Positions 1-9,310 of a stretch of 64,000 nucleotides of DNA are shown piece after piece. The number at the start of each line of letters is the position of its first letter. Positions within the stretch are counted from its first letter, which is position 1. The notes beneath the pieces are model-generated. The model had not been told where the DNA came from, did no database searches, and saw only the letters and a list, made by a program, of their open reading frames with translations. Location of the stretch: assembly GCA_007571305.1 (NCBI GenBank), contig RKRR01000103.1, forward strand, positions 1-64,000, in the 5' to 3' direction. Origin of the DNA: Candidatus Poribacteria bacterium. Lineage in GTDB: Bacteria; Poribacteria; WGA-4E; WGA-3G. A program made the translations under genes and the position numbers.

Positions 1-119
1 GTTATATCGCGAAAACTTCCGTGTCTATACGATTTCGTTGGTTAAAATTATATATTATTTTACGCCAATTTGCAAGTAAAATTTTTAACTTTTTAACTTA
101 TTAAATGCTTTACTAAATC

Positions 120-845
120 CTATTCTATGGTTAGGACAATACTGTTGGATGTGAGTGATACCGAACCGAGCAGCGATCTGACGGGCAGATAGACATCTTT
201 GGACTTCTTTTCAAGACGTTCAATCTGTTGTTGGAGATCGTTCACTGCCGAACGGATGTCCGCAGCGGAAACGTGTGCATCTGTAACTTTTTTAATTCTC
301 TTAATCTCCTCTTCTAATTCTATAACCTCTGGCTGCCGCCTTTTTAAGTGGTCTCGGTAAACCGGTAACTCCATGGTAAGTGCGATTGTGTAGTTACCTT
401 TCTGAAGTTGGTAATGTTTCCGCAAATTCTCTAAGGAGACAACTGGCGTCTCGGTAGATTTCAATTCAAATCCTCGGATACACTGGATGGTCTTCTGACC
501 TATTTCGATAAAAATTTCCTCTGTCCCGGGCAACGTAATTGACCGTTTAGGTTCGACAATGTTGCCGTCGGTATCCGTGACTTTCAAGTGTGTAAACGCG
601 CCGGATGTCGCAACATTGACAAAAGGAACGAGAAGATCGGACTCACCGCCCTGAATGCTGAGTTTGAGCAGGATAGGCTCTTCGGATGCATAAGTTAGGC
701 TCGGGGTGGTAAGGGAAAGGACAACACCTGAAGCGGCAGTCATTACCTTGGCCGATGAGGATTGTCTTTGCAAACTTGTGAGGCACCCTGCCGTGCTCAG
801 AATCAGAAGTAGACAAGGAAACGCGAGATATTTAAATGTTTTCAT
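120..845 (-). CDS. Putative lipoprotein, paralogue of the adjacent gene
   Basis: N-terminal signal peptide with lipobox-like LSTAGC; shared blocks with 854..1627 (LLVPFxxVAT.GAFT, VEPKR.IT, CI.GF, YQLQ.G.YTI.L). Confidence 0.7.
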   Translation of the reverse strand: MKTFKYLAFPCLLLILSTAGCLTSLQRQSSSAKVMTAASGVVLSLTTPSLTYASEEPILLKLSIQGGESDLLVPFVNVATSGAFTHLKVTDTDGNIVEPKRSITLPGTEEIFIEIGQKTIQCIRGFELKSTETPVVSLENLRKHYQLQKGNYTIALTMELPVYRDHLKRRQPEVIELEEEIKRIKKVTDAHVSAADIRSAVNDLQQQIERLEKKSKDVYLPVRSLLGSVSLTSNSIVLTIE

Positions 846-853
846 AGGAAATT

Positions 854-1627
854 CTATTCTATCGTTACTGTGATCTCATTGGATACAAGCGAGGCCTTGC
901 CACGACGTGATTTGACAGGTAAGTAGATGTCCTTTACCTTATCCTTGTGTCTCTCTTTAATAAGTTTGATCTGCTCTTGATAGTAGTTGACCGCGTCCGC
1001 CTTTGCGGCGGCTTGGAGATTTGGGTCGTTTTGAAGTCGTGTAAGATCGCTTTGCAACTCAAGCACTTCTGGGTGATCCTCGATAATAGATTCTCGATAA
1101 ACTTCCAGATCGATTGCGAGTGTTATGGTGTAAGTACCGGGTTGTAACTGGTAGTATCGCTGAATATCTTTCAATCTGAGTTCCTGATTCGCATCCGCTT
1201 TGAAATCAAACCCTTGAATACATCGAACCGATTTTCCATCTTTCCTTACATATTTCTGTGGATGCTCTTGTGTAATTGCACGCTTTGGTTCGACAATTTG
1301 CCGGTTCGCGTCCTTTACTGTTATCTGCGTAAAAGCACCCTTTGTTGCAACACTGAAAAAAGGCACGAGAAGGTCAAATTTGCCGTTCTGAATATTGAGT
1401 TCAAGAGGGATCTCTTCCTTCACAACGTAATTTGTTTTAGGGGTAGAGAGCTGAAGTTCTGTGAGTGGAGGTGCCGGTTCTTCCGTCTCTGTAGTAGAAG
1501 CAGCCGTTTCGGTTGCGGTTTGCATCGTCTGCAGATTTCTGAGGCACCCAGCAAAGGTAAAGACAAGTAGAAAGAGACAAACAGGAATAGATTTTGCGAT
1601 ATGTCTGTTAAGATTGCGAAGTACCAT
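854..1627 (-). CDS. Putative lipoprotein, tandem paralogue
   Basis: Lipobox-like FTFAGC; strong similarity to 120..845. Confidence 0.7.
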   Translation of the reverse strand: MVLRNLNRHIAKSIPVCLFLLVFTFAGCLRNLQTMQTATETAASTTETEEPAPPLTELQLSTPKTNYVVKEEIPLELNIQNGKFDLLVPFFSVATKGAFTQITVKDANRQIVEPKRAITQEHPQKYVRKDGKSVRCIQGFDFKADANQELRLKDIQRYYQLQPGTYTITLAIDLEVYRESIIEDHPEVLELQSDLTRLQNDPNLQAAAKADAVNYYQEQIKLIKERHKDKVKDIYLPVKSRRGKASLVSNEITVTIE

Positions 1628-1644
1628 TTTTGACTCCTAATGTG

Positions 1645-2724
1645 TTAAGACGTAATGCCTAATCCGGTTCGGGAAGGCACTTCAATAAATCCATCAACGA
1701 TTTCTTCCGGTGGATCAATGAGAGAAGCTCGCCAATCGACTTCTCCCCACGCGTATTCAAGGATTGCGAAATTCGGAACGCTCGCCATGCATTGCACACT
1801 CGCAGCAGTCGCGACGGGACCGCTCGGATTGTGAGGTGTTATCATAACATTCCGCGCAGCAGCGAGCGTCGCAATTTTTTTCAAACCCGAAATTCCACCA
1901 ACATGCTTCACGTCCGGTAAAATATAATCAACGTGAGCGTGGGTGAGCAACCTATCAAAATCCGTGAGGGTTCGTAAACGTTCACCTGTTGCAATCGGGA
2001 TACCGATAGAGCGGCTGATATGGGCGAAGGCATCAAGGTTATCCAACGATACGGCATCCTCAATCCAGAAGAGGTGCAAGTCCTCGAGTTCTTTCGCGAC
2101 TTGGATGAGAATACCAGGGTTAAAACGACTGTGACAATCCACCATGAGATCAATATCCCCACCAATCGCGGCGCGGATTGTGCGAGTGCGATCAATCCCG
2201 ACACAGATAGCAGGGGTTAGCGTTCCGCGCGAAACATTCGCGACAGAAACATCGTCAAAAGGAGCGCATTTTATGGCAGTGAACCCCTCAGCGACGGCGC
2301 GCTCCGCGTTGGTGGCAAAACCGAACGGACTGCGGTCGAGTGTCGCACGGTTGATATTGGCGTAAAGACGGATTTTTTCTCGACACTTGCCTCCCAACAA
2401 ATGATAAGTCGGTACACTCAAAGCCTTACCTATCAGATCGCACATCGCCTGCTCGATCCCGCTGAGAGCCGTATGGTAAGTGTGGCTTTCGGAGCCGTGA
2501 TAGAAACGTTGGTGAAATGCCTCCAGTTGAAACGGATTCCATCCCACGAGCGTAGATTTAAGTGTGTTAATGATATGTTGAACGCTCGCGTCATCCTTAC
2601 CATGGGAAGCCTCGCCAATACCGACTGTACCATCGTCAGCATGGACTTTGACGAAGAGCCAATTGCCACGGTGATTTACCTGAACGACCTCAGTCTCTAT
2701 CTGTGCGATTTTTAGTGTAGGCAT
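1645..2724 (-). CDS. Mandelate racemase/muconate lactonizing enzyme family (enolase superfamily)
   Basis: Motifs FTAIKCAPFD, LMVDCHSRFN, FWIEDAV, IATGERL, MITPHNPSGP. Confidence 0.9.
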   Translation of the reverse strand: MPTLKIAQIETEVVQVNHRGNWLFVKVHADDGTVGIGEASHGKDDASVQHIINTLKSTLVGWNPFQLEAFHQRFYHGSESHTYHTALSGIEQAMCDLIGKALSVPTYHLLGGKCREKIRLYANINRATLDRSPFGFATNAERAVAEGFTAIKCAPFDDVSVANVSRGTLTPAICVGIDRTRTIRAAIGGDIDLMVDCHSRFNPGILIQVAKELEDLHLFWIEDAVSLDNLDAFAHISRSIGIPIATGERLRTLTDFDRLLTHAHVDYILPDVKHVGGISGLKKIATLAAARNVMITPHNPSGPVATAASVQCMASVPNFAILEYAWGEVDWRASLIDPPEEIVDGFIEVPSRTGLGITS

Positions 2725-2743
2725 TTGAGTTTAAGGAAATAGG

Positions 2744-2766
2744 ACGGCGAGGCATAGGTACCTCGC
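2744..2766. other. Stem-loop between ThuA and mandelate racemase genes
   Basis: GGCGAGG-cataggta-CCTCGCC inverted repeat. Confidence 0.4.
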
Positions 2767-2815
2767 CTCACAGAACTTTAAACGGAATTTGCAAGCCAAA
2801 ACTTGCCACACAGAA

Positions 2816-3463
2816 CTACGATGCTGCTGCCCATTTCGCGCCTTGGGTGAGGAACTTTTGCATTCCGGCCCGCTCAAATGTTCCCGGTCCGTGTCCTAAA
2901 GTGGTGTAAAAGACACGTCCAGAGCCGTAAGATCTCACCCAGGCCATAGGATGCGCCTTGCCGAACCACTCAGCCGATGCCAACACGTGAATGTGTGGAT
3001 CATGGGCGGAAATATAGATTTCATCTTCCACATCAAAATCTTCAACCCCTTGGGTCGTCGGATGTTCGTTATCCTCAATATGGACAGTAAAGGTCGAGCC
3101 GGGTGGATGCCAATTGGAAGCACCACCGATGAGATCCATTGCTTGGCCGCTGATCCACCACGCGGTCCCGTGAATACCGACCAACCCTTTGCCGCTACTG
3201 ATAAATTGGAACAAGCCATCTTCTTCAGCAGATGCTAAATCGGAGACACGAGCTACGGAGCCGTCCGCTTGACGCTCTGTACGCGTGAAACCGGTGCCGA
3301 AGACGCACGCATCGTAAGTATTCAACTCCGCTGATGCTAAAATTCCTTTATCGTCGGTTAACGTCGCTGAGATATCAGCATCTTCGGAGAGAAAATCGTG
3401 AATGATGCTGGCACTTGCATTGAAACCGTGATTTTCACCTGATAGCACGAGAATTTTCGACAT
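2816..3463 (-). CDS. ThuA-like (trehalose utilization / type 1 GATase-like) domain protein
   Basis: ILVLSGENHGFNASASIIHDFL, GLVGIHGTAWW, PMAWVRSYGSGRVFYTTLGHGPGTF. Confidence 0.85.
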   Translation of the reverse strand: MSKILVLSGENHGFNASASIIHDFLSEDADISATLTDDKGILASAELNTYDACVFGTGFTRTERQADGSVARVSDLASAEEDGLFQFISSGKGLVGIHGTAWWISGQAMDLIGGASNWHPPGSTFTVHIEDNEHPTTQGVEDFDVEDEIYISAHDPHIHVLASAEWFGKAHPMAWVRSYGSGRVFYTTLGHGPGTFERAGMQKFLTQGAKWAAAS

Positions 3464-3640
3464 GAGAGCCTCCAGTGTAAAGCAAAGACAAAATTGTACC
3501 CGAATGGCACAATCTTCGGAAACGGCACTGAATCCGCCGCTTACGAGAGTAAATTGAACCCAAGAACTCTAGGTTGTGGAATAGTTTAATTGAAAATTAA
3601 AATTGTGTCAAACCAATTATGAAAAAAAAGAATAGATTGT

Positions 3641-3669
3641 TTGACAATAGTGTTGCATCGTGATACAAT
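3641..3669 (+). promoter_or_regulatory. Sigma70-type promoter
   Basis: TTGACA-17 bp-TACAAT, upstream of the CDS at 3704. Confidence 0.65.
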
Positions 3670-3703
3670 AGAATTAAGATTTTAGATAGAGAGTTAGGAT
3701 CTC

Positions 3704-4246
3704 ATGACAAAAAACAGTGTAACACTAACGTTTGGACAAATCGCTGCGGGGAGTATCATTGGACTGGTAGGCGGATGGATGTGCCTGCTAATATTTGAAA
3801 ATCTTATTTGGCAATTACTAATTGGAAGTCGAGTCAACCACGGTTTCTGGGTAGGTTTATTCCTCCTCATCTCGCTAAGCGTCACGTACGGGATTGTGAT
3901 TGTCGGAGCAAGCACAGGGATCCGTTTTGTGAGCCGTAAATTGGGTGCTGATATTCCTCTAAAACCGCTTTGTTCAGGTGCATTTTTGGGACCACCTGCT
4001 GTTGTCGGTTTGCTTGCCTTACTCAACGTTCCGTGGGAAATATTTGGCAGACCGAATCTGATTTTGGCGTTGCTCCTTCCAGTTCTTAAAACATTCGCGT
4101 ATATTGTCTCCTTACCAATGCGAGGATGGGTACACCTCGGTTTTCCGGTCGAAATCTGGTATATTCTTGCCGTTCCCGTTGGCGCAATATTAGGGTATAG
4201 GTTAGCATCCGTGGAAGACACGGAAGTGAGTGCAGAGCAGGCTTAA
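3704..4246 (+). CDS. Hypothetical multi-pass membrane protein
   Basis: Several hydrophobic segments; preceded by a promoter and an RBS-like sequence. Confidence 0.65.
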   Translation: MTKNSVTLTFGQIAAGSIIGLVGGWMCLLIFENLIWQLLIGSRVNHGFWVGLFLLISLSVTYGIVIVGASTGIRFVSRKLGADIPLKPLCSGAFLGPPAVVGLLALLNVPWEIFGRPNLILALLLPVLKTFAYIVSLPMRGWVHLGFPVEIWYILAVPVGAILGYRLASVEDTEVSAEQA

Positions 4247-4314
4247 TTCAGAAAGGGTTTCAATGAACATTTGCGAAAATTTAAGACGGCACGCTGGAGG
4301 TTTCATCCGTCACA

Positions 4315-5724
4315 ATGCAATACGATGATAAACCAAAGGACGAATGCGGTGTGTTCGGTGTTTTCGGCCATCCAAAAGCGGTAGAATTGACGTATTTAGG
4401 GTTACGCGCCCTTCAGCATCGGGGGCAAGAAAGCAGCGGTATTGTCGCATCAGATGGCGAGAAGTTCACATACCACCACGGTATGGGACTCGTTCACTCA
4501 GTCTTCACTCCTGATGCTTTAGCGAAACTGAAAGGACATATCGCTATCGGGCATAACCGCTATTCAACGGCAGGGGCAAGCACGCTTGAAAACGCGCAGC
4601 CTTTGGTTCGGAACTATAAGCAGGGGCCCCTCGCGCTCGGTCACAATGGTAATCTCGTCAATGCGATGCAAGTTCGGAATCACTTAGAGAATGCCGGTTC
4701 CATCTTTAGCACAAATTTGGACACTGAAGTCATTTTCCACTTGATAGCGCACTCGCGGAAACAGGCGTTGGAATACAGAATCATTGATGCCTTGCGAAGT
4801 ATTGAGGGTGCGTATTCATTTGTATGCATGGATAAAAACACGTTGATGGGTGCCCGAGATGCACACGGATTTCGCCCTCTTTGGCTCGGTAAGCTCGGTA
4901 ACGCGTATGTATTGGCTTCCGAGACATGTGCACTTGATGTAATTGAAGCGGAACCGATACGTGAAGTGGAGCCGGGGGAGTTAGTATTTACACGTTCCAA
5001 CTATCGCGATGTAGAGTCGTTTCGTTTTCATAAGAGAAAATCCCAATTATCCCAATGTATCTTTGAATATATCTACTTGGCGCGACCCGATAGTATGATG
5101 TTTGGTCATAGTGTGAACAACACGCGTCGTGAATTCGGCAGACAACTCGCTCGCGAACACCCTGTCAAAGCAGATGTTGTTATCCCAGTGCCTGATTCTG
5201 CAACAATCGCTGCTCTCGGATATGCCGAGGAAGCTGGTATTCCATTCGATTTAGGACTGTCTCGGAACACTTTTGTCGGACGCTCCTTCATGAACCCGAC
5301 GCAGAATATTCGCGAACTAATGGTGAAGGTGAAACTGAACCCAATACGCGATGTACTGCGCGGCAAACGGGTTGTGCTCGTGGACGACTCGATCATGCGG
5401 GGAACAAACAGCAGGAAACTCATCAAAATCGTTCGGCAAGGCGGCGCGACCTCTGTTCATCTCCGCATTGCCTCCCCTCCAAATAAATTCGCATGCTTCT
5501 ATGGTGTAGACACACCGACCCGTAGTGAGTTAATTGCGAGTTCACATACAATTGAGGAGATCCGTAAATACATCCGTGCTGACAGTCTGGGTTATCTGAG
5601 TATTGAAGGACTGCTCAAGTCAGTGGAAACACCTCGAGATTTTTGTACCACCTGTTTTAATGGGAAATACCCAGTCCCATTTGTGGAAGAATCTTCAGAG
5701 CAACTCCCCTTAATCGTAGATTAA
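4315..5724 (+). CDS. purF: Amidophosphoribosyltransferase
   Basis: CGVFGVFG Ntn-type N-terminus, LRALQHRGQESSGI, PRPP-binding VVLVDDSIMRGTNSRKL. Confidence 0.97.
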   Translation: MQYDDKPKDECGVFGVFGHPKAVELTYLGLRALQHRGQESSGIVASDGEKFTYHHGMGLVHSVFTPDALAKLKGHIAIGHNRYSTAGASTLENAQPLVRNYKQGPLALGHNGNLVNAMQVRNHLENAGSIFSTNLDTEVIFHLIAHSRKQALEYRIIDALRSIEGAYSFVCMDKNTLMGARDAHGFRPLWLGKLGNAYVLASETCALDVIEAEPIREVEPGELVFTRSNYRDVESFRFHKRKSQLSQCIFEYIYLARPDSMMFGHSVNNTRREFGRQLAREHPVKADVVIPVPDSATIAALGYAEEAGIPFDLGLSRNTFVGRSFMNPTQNIRELMVKVKLNPIRDVLRGKRVVLVDDSIMRGTNSRKLIKIVRQGGATSVHLRIASPPNKFACFYGVDTPTRSELIASSHTIEEIRKYIRADSLGYLSIEGLLKSVETPRDFCTTCFNGKYPVPFVEESSEQLPLIVD

Positions 5725-5771
5725 ACCCTGTCTGAACATGGACTTGGAAGTGCGCTCACAAGGAAAATTTT

Positions 5772-6077
5772 ATGCAGTATAGACAACGTGGCAAACCGAA
5801 AAAACCGAGTCCGATAGGTACAGCGCAAGGACGCTATACACTTATCTCTCTGCTTGGGTGCGCAATTCTCGGCATGGTTTTGAGCAGAATTCTTCCGTTC
5901 TTGATTGGGAAGTTGCAGCCAGATATGAAGCCAGAGGATGCGGAAGAGATGGGTGTTCTGATAGCTTTAGGTATAAGTGGTATCGTGTTAGTCGTTAGTC
6001 TCCTGAAACCGAGGAAAGGCACTTCACCCCTTCGTAGACAATTGTTAAAGGAACAAGAAAAATCAGATGGCAGATAA
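5772..6077 (+). CDS. Hypothetical small membrane protein
   Basis: Two hydrophobic helices; sits between purF and purM and overlaps the purM start. Confidence 0.55.
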   Translation: MQYRQRGKPKKPSPIGTAQGRYTLISLLGCAILGMVLSRILPFLIGKLQPDMKPEDAEEMGVLIALGISGIVLVVSLLKPRKGTSPLRRQLLKEQEKSDGR

Positions 6078-7107
6078 AAAGCCTTTGACGTACGCCGATG
6101 CTGGCGTTTCATTTGAAGCAGAATCCGAGTCGATATCACGGCTCAAACGCCTTGTTCAAACCACTTATCGCCCTGAGGTGCTCAGTGATATCGGGAGTTT
6201 CGGTGGGCTTTTTGCACTCAAAACGTATCAAGAACCGGTTCTTGTTTCCAGTACGGATAGCGTTGGCACAAAACTAAAGGTTGCGTTTAAAGTAGGGCGA
6301 CACGACACCGTCGGCTTCGATATTGTGGCACATTGCGGTAACGATATCGTCGTGCAGGGAGCAGAACCCCTTTTCTTTTTAGATTATATTGGTATTAGTA
6401 AGGTAACACCAGCGGTGATTGAAGATATCGTAACGGGCCTCGCTTCAGGATGTCGAGAGATCGGTTGTGCCTTAATTGGCGGTGAAATCGCCGAGTTGTC
6501 AGATATTTATACACCGGGTGAATACGACTTGGTGGGGACTATTGTCGGTGCTGTTGAAAAAGCCGACATGATTACCGGAGAAAGAATCGCGCACGGAGAT
6601 CAACTCATCGGTTTAGGGGCTGCGGGTCTACATACGAACGGCTTTACATTGGCTCGGCGGATTCTGTTCGACAGGTGTGATTACGATGTGGACACCTATT
6701 TACCTGAACTCTCTGCGACAGTCGGGGAAGCACTGCTTGCCTGCCACAAAAGTTACGTGGATTCTATCCTGTCCCTTCGTAAAGTATGCGACATTAAAGG
6801 GCTTGCCCATATCACCGGAGGCGGTTTGCCAGCAAATGTAGCACGGATCCTCCCCGATGGATGTACTGCTTATATTCGGAACGGCACATGGGAGATTCTA
6901 CCTATTTTTTCGTTTTTACAAGCAAAAGGGGACGTGGAAGCCTCAGAAATGTACAGAGTTTTCAATATGGGAATTGGGATGGTCGTAATTGTCGCGCCTG
7001 ATGCTGTTAATGCTGCTCTGGAGTCTCTTGAAGCGTCTGGGGAGTCCACTTATCGAATTGGTGAAATCATCGCGGGAGAAAAGGGGGTACAGGGTGTCCC
7101 TTCGTAA
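6067..7107 (+). CDS. purM: Phosphoribosylformylglycinamidine cyclo-ligase (AIR synthetase)
   Basis: TYADAGVSFEAE, VSSTDSVGTKLKVAF, HITGGGLPANVARILP, FNMGIGMVV. Confidence 0.95.
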   Translation: MADKKPLTYADAGVSFEAESESISRLKRLVQTTYRPEVLSDIGSFGGLFALKTYQEPVLVSSTDSVGTKLKVAFKVGRHDTVGFDIVAHCGNDIVVQGAEPLFFLDYIGISKVTPAVIEDIVTGLASGCREIGCALIGGEIAELSDIYTPGEYDLVGTIVGAVEKADMITGERIAHGDQLIGLGAAGLHTNGFTLARRILFDRCDYDVDTYLPELSATVGEALLACHKSYVDSILSLRKVCDIKGLAHITGGGLPANVARILPDGCTAYIRNGTWEILPIFSFLQAKGDVEASEMYRVFNMGIGMVVIVAPDAVNAALESLEASGESTYRIGEIIAGEKGVQGVPS

Positions 7108-7144
7108 TAAAGACTCACAGATTGCACCTACCATTATAGATGAG

Positions 7145-7858
7145 ATGGCTCTGCAAGAACTGGTGGACTTGCTTGACGAAACACACCCTCAGGTCGCCTT
7201 GGCGGCATTCCAAAGTGTTGACGATAACGATGCAGCAGTGTTTTTAGTTATGTGTACGCACTTGGAAAGTGAATCCATAGGGAGTGATCTCGCAGCGCAT
7301 GCGGGAAAACTTTTTGCGCAACTCCCTTTTGACAAACAGGTTCGTATCGCTGAGAAGGTGACGATAACGGAGACAGTTGACTCGGAGCACGCGAAACAAG
7401 TCTGGAACGAACAGATCGCTCGGATTAAGGAAGCAATCCAAAAAACTACCTTCTTGGGTGAGGGTACAACGAATCTGGCAAAATTGCTATCATATCTAGA
7501 TATAACAGAGCAGAATGAGTTGCTGGAAGCGTTAGGTGAAAAGCGACCCGGAGTGGTGGAGAGTGTCTCTGAACAACTGTTTACGTTTGAGGACTTGGGG
7601 GATTTGGAAGATGAAGCGATCAGAACAATCTTACAGGTGCTGGACAAACCAACCTTAGCCCTTGCCCTACACAACGCACCGACCGCCATACATGACCGAT
7701 TCTTTGAAAATATGTCAGCATCAGAGGCAGATGCTATTGAAGCAAAAACCGCTCAACTCACCTTTGAACAGACCCAAATAGCCGACACAGCACGCCATTC
7801 GGTTGTGAACTTAGTTCGGAATTTCGCAGCAAAAGGCTTCCTAAAAATTGGTTTTTAA
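7145..7858 (+). CDS. Stand-alone FliG-like domain protein
   Basis: FliG-type signature LVDLLDETHPQVALAAF; C-terminal FTFEDLGDLEDEAIRTILQVLDKPTLALALHNA...FFENMSASEADAIEAK. The supplied ORF starts at 6989 but that part overlaps purM; ATG at 7145 preferred. Confidence 0.7.
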   Translation: MALQELVDLLDETHPQVALAAFQSVDDNDAAVFLVMCTHLESESIGSDLAAHAGKLFAQLPFDKQVRIAEKVTITETVDSEHAKQVWNEQIARIKEAIQKTTFLGEGTTNLAKLLSYLDITEQNELLEALGEKRPGVVESVSEQLFTFEDLGDLEDEAIRTILQVLDKPTLALALHNAPTAIHDRFFENMSASEADAIEAKTAQLTFEQTQIADTARHSVVNLVRNFAAKGFLKIGF

Positions 7859-7973
7859 TCTCTGAGTTCTTGACCTGCACTTCACTACGTTCCGCGCAGG
7901 TTTCCGGTCAGGCAATACGGGTTTTTTGAGTAGCGTACTACTCCAGGGCAAGCCCTTACGGTTAGCCTTACAC

Positions 7974-8029
7974 TTTTAGGACTTACGCATACTGCTCTTT
8001 TGTAGCATAACCTGTGAAGTTGTGCCACG
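7974..8029 (+). repeat. MITE-like repeat, partial copy 1
   Basis: ttttaggacttacgcatactgctcttttgtagcataacctgtgaagttgtgcca. Confidence 0.6.
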
Positions 8030-8046
8030 AGGATATCTGTGTTCTT

Positions 8047-9000
8047 CTACTTGTCTTTAAGCGTAAAGGAGTAAGGTATCTCTACCTGAAGACTGATCGG
8101 GGTACCACCTTTTGTGGCAGGACGGAAAGTGGTTTTCTTCAACGCCGCAATTGCTGCTTCCTCAAACCCAAACCCAATATCTGTAATCGCTACAATGTCT
8201 TGCGGAATACCATTCTCATCAATAGTTGCCTGTAGGATGACCTGTCCTTCCTTGCCTGCCTTCGAAGCAGTTTCGGGATATTTGGGTTCTATCTTGATTT
8301 TGTATCGCGGTCTAACGACACCGGGCTCACTTTCAAAACTAACACCATCCAACCCAAGGGCATCATCAGGAGCAGGCGTGTCGAGTTTCTCCATCAGTGT
8401 TGGTGCTTCACGTTGTATCTCAAATCCTGGTGCCTTTGCCTCAGGCTCAATTGTCGTTGTAGGTTTTACAAAATCGCGGTTAACATCAATAAGTCTCGGT
8501 CCCTCATCAGTGCTGGGTGTTGTGAGATCCTCCGCGGTCCCAAGACCCTGAGTGATTGAGAAGGCATCATCTGATAACGGTTGGTCCGTGACTGTCGTTA
8601 CCGGTCGTTGGACGAGTACCTTCTGCTGGTCCTGTTTTGCCTCGTTGAACTTTGGTGCTTCTCTACGTATGAATCGACGTTTGGTTTTTGCCTCTTCCGT
8701 AACGATACTAATATCAAACGTTTCTTGTTCAAATTCAATGCGATCGGCGATATAGAAGACACCAATAATAATCGCTATAAAAACATGGAACACCATTGCA
8801 ACGACAAACGCGGCGGAACTCCGTCCAACGTGTATTTGTGTGATAGGGTGCTTTGGCATGTTCGTTTGTGCCGTAGAAATGCCATCCTGCTGACTGGCAT
8901 CAAGCGAAACCTTTTTTAATGCGACAAAACGCTTCGGCTTTTTACGTTCTACCCGACGCTGCTGCATCTGAGTGAGCATACCGGAAGTTCTGTTACTCAT
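8047..9000 (-). CDS. TonB-family energy transducer
   Basis: Single N-terminal TM helix and C-terminal TonB domain (PRYKIKIEPKYPETASKAGKEGQVILQATIDENGIPQDI...AAIAALKKTTFRPATKGGTPISLQVEIPYSF). Confidence 0.85.
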   Translation of the reverse strand: MSNRTSGMLTQMQQRRVERKKPKRFVALKKVSLDASQQDGISTAQTNMPKHPITQIHVGRSSAAFVVAMVFHVFIAIIIGVFYIADRIEFEQETFDISIVTEEAKTKRRFIRREAPKFNEAKQDQQKVLVQRPVTTVTDQPLSDDAFSITQGLGTAEDLTTPSTDEGPRLIDVNRDFVKPTTTIEPEAKAPGFEIQREAPTLMEKLDTPAPDDALGLDGVSFESEPGVVRPRYKIKIEPKYPETASKAGKEGQVILQATIDENGIPQDIVAITDIGFGFEEAAIAALKKTTFRPATKGGTPISLQVEIPYSFTLKDK

Positions 9001-9070
9001 CTATTTTCCTCCTATAAAGAAAGAGGGAATTGTCTCGGTCTCAGCACACTGCTCGCTCGTGTTTCCTATA

Positions 9071-9228
9071 TTAACCCAAATTGCTGGTTATGTAGCATAA
9101 CCTGTTAGGTTATGCATCTTCGGGCGCAGGAGACCAACACCCCTACGAACTGCTGCGGATCCTGAGCGTTTTTCAATAAAAAATAGCAGATGCATCTCTA
9201 AAATTGTGTCCGTAGCAAGTTGAATTAT
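9071..9228 (+). repeat. MITE-like repeat copy 2 (subfamily A)
   Basis: TTAACCCAAATTGCT ... AGCAAGTTGAATTA imperfect terminal inverted repeats with core TGTAGCATAACCTGTTAGGTT. Confidence 0.75.
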
Positions 9229-9249
9229 TTTAGCATAAGCATACTTTAG

Positions 9250-9279
9250 ATTGTAACACGTTTTTCGGTTCTATGTCAA
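9250..9279 (-). promoter_or_regulatory. Sigma70-type promoter upstream of the TonB gene
   Basis: Minus strand TTGACA-18 bp-TACAAT. Confidence 0.6.
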
Positions 9280-9310
9280 TTTTTGTATCAAACCAGTCGG
9301 GTTTCTCGGA

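Noticed and set aside
3694-4221. 175-aa minus-strand ORF
   Set aside because: Mirror of the 3704..4246 membrane protein, which has its own promoter; shadow ORF.
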